Virus record (IMG/VR): IMGVR_UViG_3300027759_003485
Coordinates: 1 to 21,919 of that record
Reading direction: 5' to 3' (one strand)
DNA length: 21,919 bases
From: a virus
Of this stretch, positions 20,701 to 21,919 are shown one piece after another. Numbering within the stretch: position 1 is the stretch's first letter; each line of letters begins with the position of its first letter. The translations under genes and the position numbers were made by a program. The notes under the pieces were generated by a model, which was not told where the DNA came from, did not search any database, and worked only from the letters and a program-made list of their open reading frames with translations.

Positions 20701-21919
20701 ATTGACTCGTGTTACATCACATGACTTATTAGACATTGGTACTGGTAGCTATGCTGATACAAACTATCCAAACGAGATTTATGGACCTCCTATACGTATT
20801 GCCACAGAAACATTATTGGATACCACAGGTGAAGTTGAGTACGCACAGATTGTAGAACGTGGTGAAGGACGCTGTTTCTTTGTAACCACTGACCAATTTG
20901 GTAACTTTTCCGTTGGTCCGTTCTTTAGAGTTGACCAAGGTACTGGTACTGTTACATTCTCAGCGTCATTGGCGTTAAGTAACTTGAGTGGTTTGGGATT
21001 CAAACGTGGTGTTCCAATTGCTGAATTCTCCACAGACAGTTCAATGTCTGACAACGCCACTGATACAGTACCAACAGAAAATGCAACAAGAACATATATC
21101 GATCGTCGTCTAGGCGTAGACCACGGTGGAGTTACTGTTGACAGTGGACGACTGCTTCCTGTTACCACAGGTGGCTTCTTGGCATTGACTGGTCAATTGG
21201 CTATGAAAGGCTCGCTGAATCTTGACCAAAACAGAATTAAAAATATTGCAGATCCTGTGGATCCACAGGATGCTGTTAACTATCGAAGCATTAGTTTCAA
21301 TGCTATTATTGCTAATAGCTTTATTGGACAGTATGTAGGTGCAGGTATGACTATTGCATTTACAGGTACAGGCAACGAAGGTCGTGCTGTTACTGTAGGT
21401 GGCGACTTGAGTGTGCCTGGCGATAATGCTATCACTACAGGTATTGATTCAACACAAAACGAATGGAACGTTTATATCAAAGACAATATCATTGATAATG
21501 CAAATATCAATAGTGCTGCGGCAATCGCCCAGAGCAAACTGTCAATGGTTACCGCTACTACCAGAGCTAACGCTGTAGGTATAACACAAGCAGATCGAGG
21601 ACTTGCTAGTTTTAATTCAGCAGAATTTACACTAACTAATGGTTGGACCGAATTAAAAACCAACGGGATAGAACTAGGAAAATTTGCTCAAATTGCCACT
21701 GATACGGTTTTAGGTAGAAGTGCCGCAGGCACAGGTGATGTTAGTGCTGTAGCATTTAGTACTGTTGTAGACGAAGGATTTGGCGTTAAGAAGAGTCAAT
21801 ATAGTTCAACTGGTTTCTTACGTAGAACTGGTGTGTCAACTTTCAGCAGTGACAGTGACTATTCAATCGTTGAGGCTGTAGCTTTATATACGGGCCAAAC
21901 TGACGTTACTGCTAACAGC
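14789..21919 (+). CDS. Giant virion structural (tail/fibre) protein, partial (C-terminus outside window)
   Basis: Frame open from the ATG at 14789 to the window end: 2377 codons, no stop, so the full protein is larger. The N-terminus RKTIDIGIVGNDGTGDS followed by FRKVNDNF is the usual start of large structural proteins of marine T4-like phages. Residues about 565-605 (EAGIYYENLPLKVSQNVSIRG) resemble a pectin-lyase-type beta-helix. A module of the form C-x-RDVGLIID-x-YD-x-Y recurs near residues 702, 1064 and 1212. Residue 1410 onward (DMGYGLIAANGG, then GGQIRSVGGSSAHGVYALAAEG) is another marine-phage signature. Near 2145-2165 MKGSLNLDQNRIKNIADP matches T4-like fibre repeats. It is probably a distal tail or fibre component. 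A late box and an inverted repeat precede it. Confidence 0.88.
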   Translation, partial: MARKTIDIGIVGNDGTGDSIRDSFRKVNDNFRELYGALGLGSRLRFATLEDAPVGGEGDSYYQGFENAVVSVNANESGLVFKQLVAGTGISLVFENENEITITNTRSTISADVNPRLGGNLKGQSGGTQYRIQELATPISSDEASNKAYTDTKIALAGVNAVDPAVGLPNSAFGTMTGPLVLSRDPRPEDDVTYSGLVAATKNYVDNAGYASRVNLYVSTSGSDERIGVGSSTQGRALAFAYRTLEAALKRAEEIIRSSPPEIGPYKKVLTWTNPESGVRNNATLTEIQVSPDSGTGFAGRVTLTVDSVQLINGGFNFQAGEVLKIKPDGESDTNAATIEILTVNSQPGSPNGPILTYRIITGGKFDEGLGGTGYGLPDTNVDGYVYWSGITPGSTYGTNVLFLVKYRVSTAIIETAGSGYGLVSVRVSPTINDTGATAGFGFADVVSGEIAGVTITDGGNGFTEFPELVVNLPRFAIYTGHQRTDYTGDVTTDSAIARRGRDIREGLYLYGETSGALAQILAHSGELDTSGNELFDIDIKYGVFEPGESISYGDVANTRQLVVWVEAGIYYENLPLKVSQNVSIRGDEFRRSIIRPKKGMSSSPWAFQYFRRDKYIDGLNTARNDYNAARDDLFGYHYLGNADEPIYPEALINNKGYYRSAADLLSLNKKFIQEEVIAWINKQIAEEKTPYVDFVYNQSLCKRDVGLLIDAMVFDLRYGSAPRTISAALKYRGSATDLGDPAIAIGEQLDQTIGAIRRLEVVAQAVIKNVAVAISSYINPSTGTVITYSEPQVIDSAYTAETGAGGTAVNILSVTRDSNCTVTTAIPHGLATGETVTFRNMGGMTNLNGRSFTIAVATPSSFVIYEYGVITPVNSVNFTAYVANSGDVIPNGGVIARLTDVIVDIIDTSSSSFNEPLDNDKMDIFLMNDATILRALTMQGHGGFAMILDPEGQILAKSPYAQEGAVFSKSNGQHQFNGGMFVDGFAGNIQFRITEKVSNTRLKVSELKRIPQLPASFIVEDNVYRINYIRDFTYGTSGSTATLILDETTPWPYPVFTYNEAVCSRDVGLIIDGVGYDIVESGNYWSRKAALTYRQANAAVVINDQLDLTIRAVEYAHDLANTTLTALTPTVYYDSSKAVVSQSKINYSNIIRRGTTAAPTLSMPSPAGAPSNRTNAKALLINNSDFLKQLGTGYITTTYPLLAFSSPQSQRDIEYIISAICYDLNYGGDSETRDAAYRYFNGVGDALSLQVLSTQYQACENALTTVKDAAKQVIVNTTVSTTYGAASTQVKDLVNPSDSTVVAVLETLFSIVINALAAYRTTGGSEAAKLAAGVAAANIAASTYPNLVSDSAGRTYDTYRKTARTTLQAAKATIQTNTIAWITDNSNVFEILMPGNRSMLSNDFTQICDMGYGLIAANGGLTEAVSMFTYYCYTSYYSLTGGQIRSVGGSSAHGVYALAAEGSDPLEVPTAVDLYYELTQGAVIYNVGGLYNNAEAGFIVYVTDYDYNPRSFSEVEVDHGGTTGLVRYPVISAVSESDFPSDSTGQKLYRLNLSSDTDGLVDAIPNGTRVTLRMNTEIILTGGVVGVAVRPSTALKLYELYTSQLYRVLQFTDYFPPTYENRTCTFSVSNQTIVTTTPHNQLPGYAVRFYTSGALPDGFIQDDTYWVVDEGYTTTTFKVALTKTGSPISIADAGSGSHYFVATKLANTLLKDGYNWAEMTLQPRQDYAVRTSSPGGPRLIIGPRETTSTYVYKILSVGTTAWNSIGYVGSPTVGGTFTRNSTSLADYGTGTCVVNSAICTFTHATNTVNRNGHGFSDGDVVRFDTNGTMPSGDPGLSAFIQYIVYNKGTNDFQLVGYPGSTTVIDFSDVGSGTIAVDLVNGAAGSTKLAIVEVGTNDTPRIVGMKFGWKGRVYEVTQYDSPAITGESYANVYFTPALEDSAVAVYGSVTLFAGVAARTDGSQGTLTIRIALTRVTSHDLLDIGTGSYADTNYPNEIYGPPIRIATETLLDTTGEVEYAQIVERGEGRCFFVTTDQFGNFSVGPFFRVDQGTGTVTFSASLALSNLSGLGFKRGVPIAEFSTDSSMSDNATDTVPTENATRTYIDRRLGVDHGGVTVDSGRLLPVTTGGFLALTGQLAMKGSLNLDQNRIKNIADPVDPQDAVNYRSISFNAIIANSFIGQYVGAGMTIAFTGTGNEGRAVTVGGDLSVPGDNAITTGIDSTQNEWNVYIKDNIIDNANINSAAAIAQSKLSMVTATTRANAVGITQADRGLASFNSAEFTLTNGWTELKTNGIELGKFAQIATDTVLGRSAAGTGDVSAVAFSTVVDEGFGVKKSQYSSTGFLRRTGVSTFSSDSDYSIVEAVALYTGQTDVTANS

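Noticed and set aside
1-21919. Reassignment of TAG as a sense codon, suggested by the possible CUA anticodon.
   Set aside because: No clear gene has an in-frame TAG, and TAG terminates uvdE and the 14429 gene at sensible places. Reading through uvdE would add only a few residues before the next stop.
14789-21919. Absence of closed genes over 7 kb as a non-coding or repeat region.
   Set aside because: One frame is open throughout and codes for a protein with recognisable phage structural signatures; it simply has no stop inside the window. The minus-strand frames there are antisense to it.
1-21919. CRISPR arrays, insertion sequences, integrase or attachment sites, and Rho-independent terminators.
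   Set aside because: No regularly spaced direct repeats, transposase or integrase motifs, or GC-rich hairpins followed by a T run were seen on reading either strand.

Overview
The window looks like part of the genome of a lytic tailed phage of the marine or freshwater T4-like (myovirus) type. The evidence is tightly packed, often overlapping genes; many small conserved proteins of unknown function; tail-fibre and virion proteins of the kind seen in marine T4-like phages; T4-late-type promoter boxes (core TAAATA); and metabolic genes of the auxiliary type (thyX, kdsA, queC/queD-like, uvdE, Fe/Mn superoxide dismutase, iscU, iscA). There are no integrase, transposase or ribosomal genes. The very bacterial-looking IscU and the near-perfect sigma70 promoters suggest a proteobacterial host, possibly beta- or gammaproteobacterial; this is inference.

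Layout. 1-1137 (minus strand): a truncated 2-oxoglutarate/Fe(II) oxygenase-like gene and a QueC-like PP-loop gene. 1138-1346: divergent promoters and an abnormally long, 110-nt tRNA-like gene. 1347-6795 (plus): a histone H1-like protein, a probable virion-associated protein, ThyX, a DUF2061 membrane protein and a run of small phage proteins of unknown function. Two sigma70-type promoters (3305-3333 and 5567-5595) divide this run. 6796-8834: two paralogous tail-fibre-like genes, the first preceded by a 13-bp perfect inverted repeat wrapped around a late-promoter box. 8836-11860: a DUF115/sialyltransferase-like protein, a QueD-like enzyme, a small membrane protein, KdsA and a DxD glycosyltransferase. 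11879-12913: UV-damage endonuclease UvdE. 12897-13172 (minus): a second histone-tail-like Ala/Pro/Lys protein. 13216-14432: an overlapping SOD-IscU-IscA operon. 14429-14716 (minus): a small Cys-rich protein. 14789 to the window end: the first 2377 codons, without a stop, of a giant virion structural protein. No gap longer than 300 bases lacks a gene, and I saw no convincing intrinsic terminator.

How the genes may work together. QueC-like and QueD-like proteins point to 7-deazaguanine metabolism, in phages often linked to DNA modification. ThyX supplies dTMP. UvdE and SOD protect DNA and cell against light and oxidative damage. IscU and IscA could sustain Fe-S cluster assembly during infection using the host IscS. 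KdsA, the glycosyltransferase and the DUF115-like protein suggest work on surface glycans next to the adhesin genes.

The most unusual signal is regulatory. Several genes lacking a Shine-Dalgarno have a TAAATA late box 5-7 nt before their ATG, or a sigma70 -10 box 6 nt before it, so transcription should begin within 0-2 nt of the start codon. At two tail genes an inverted repeat would hide the start codon in read-through RNA but not in RNA begun at the late promoter, like the hairpins known from T4 gene e and soc.
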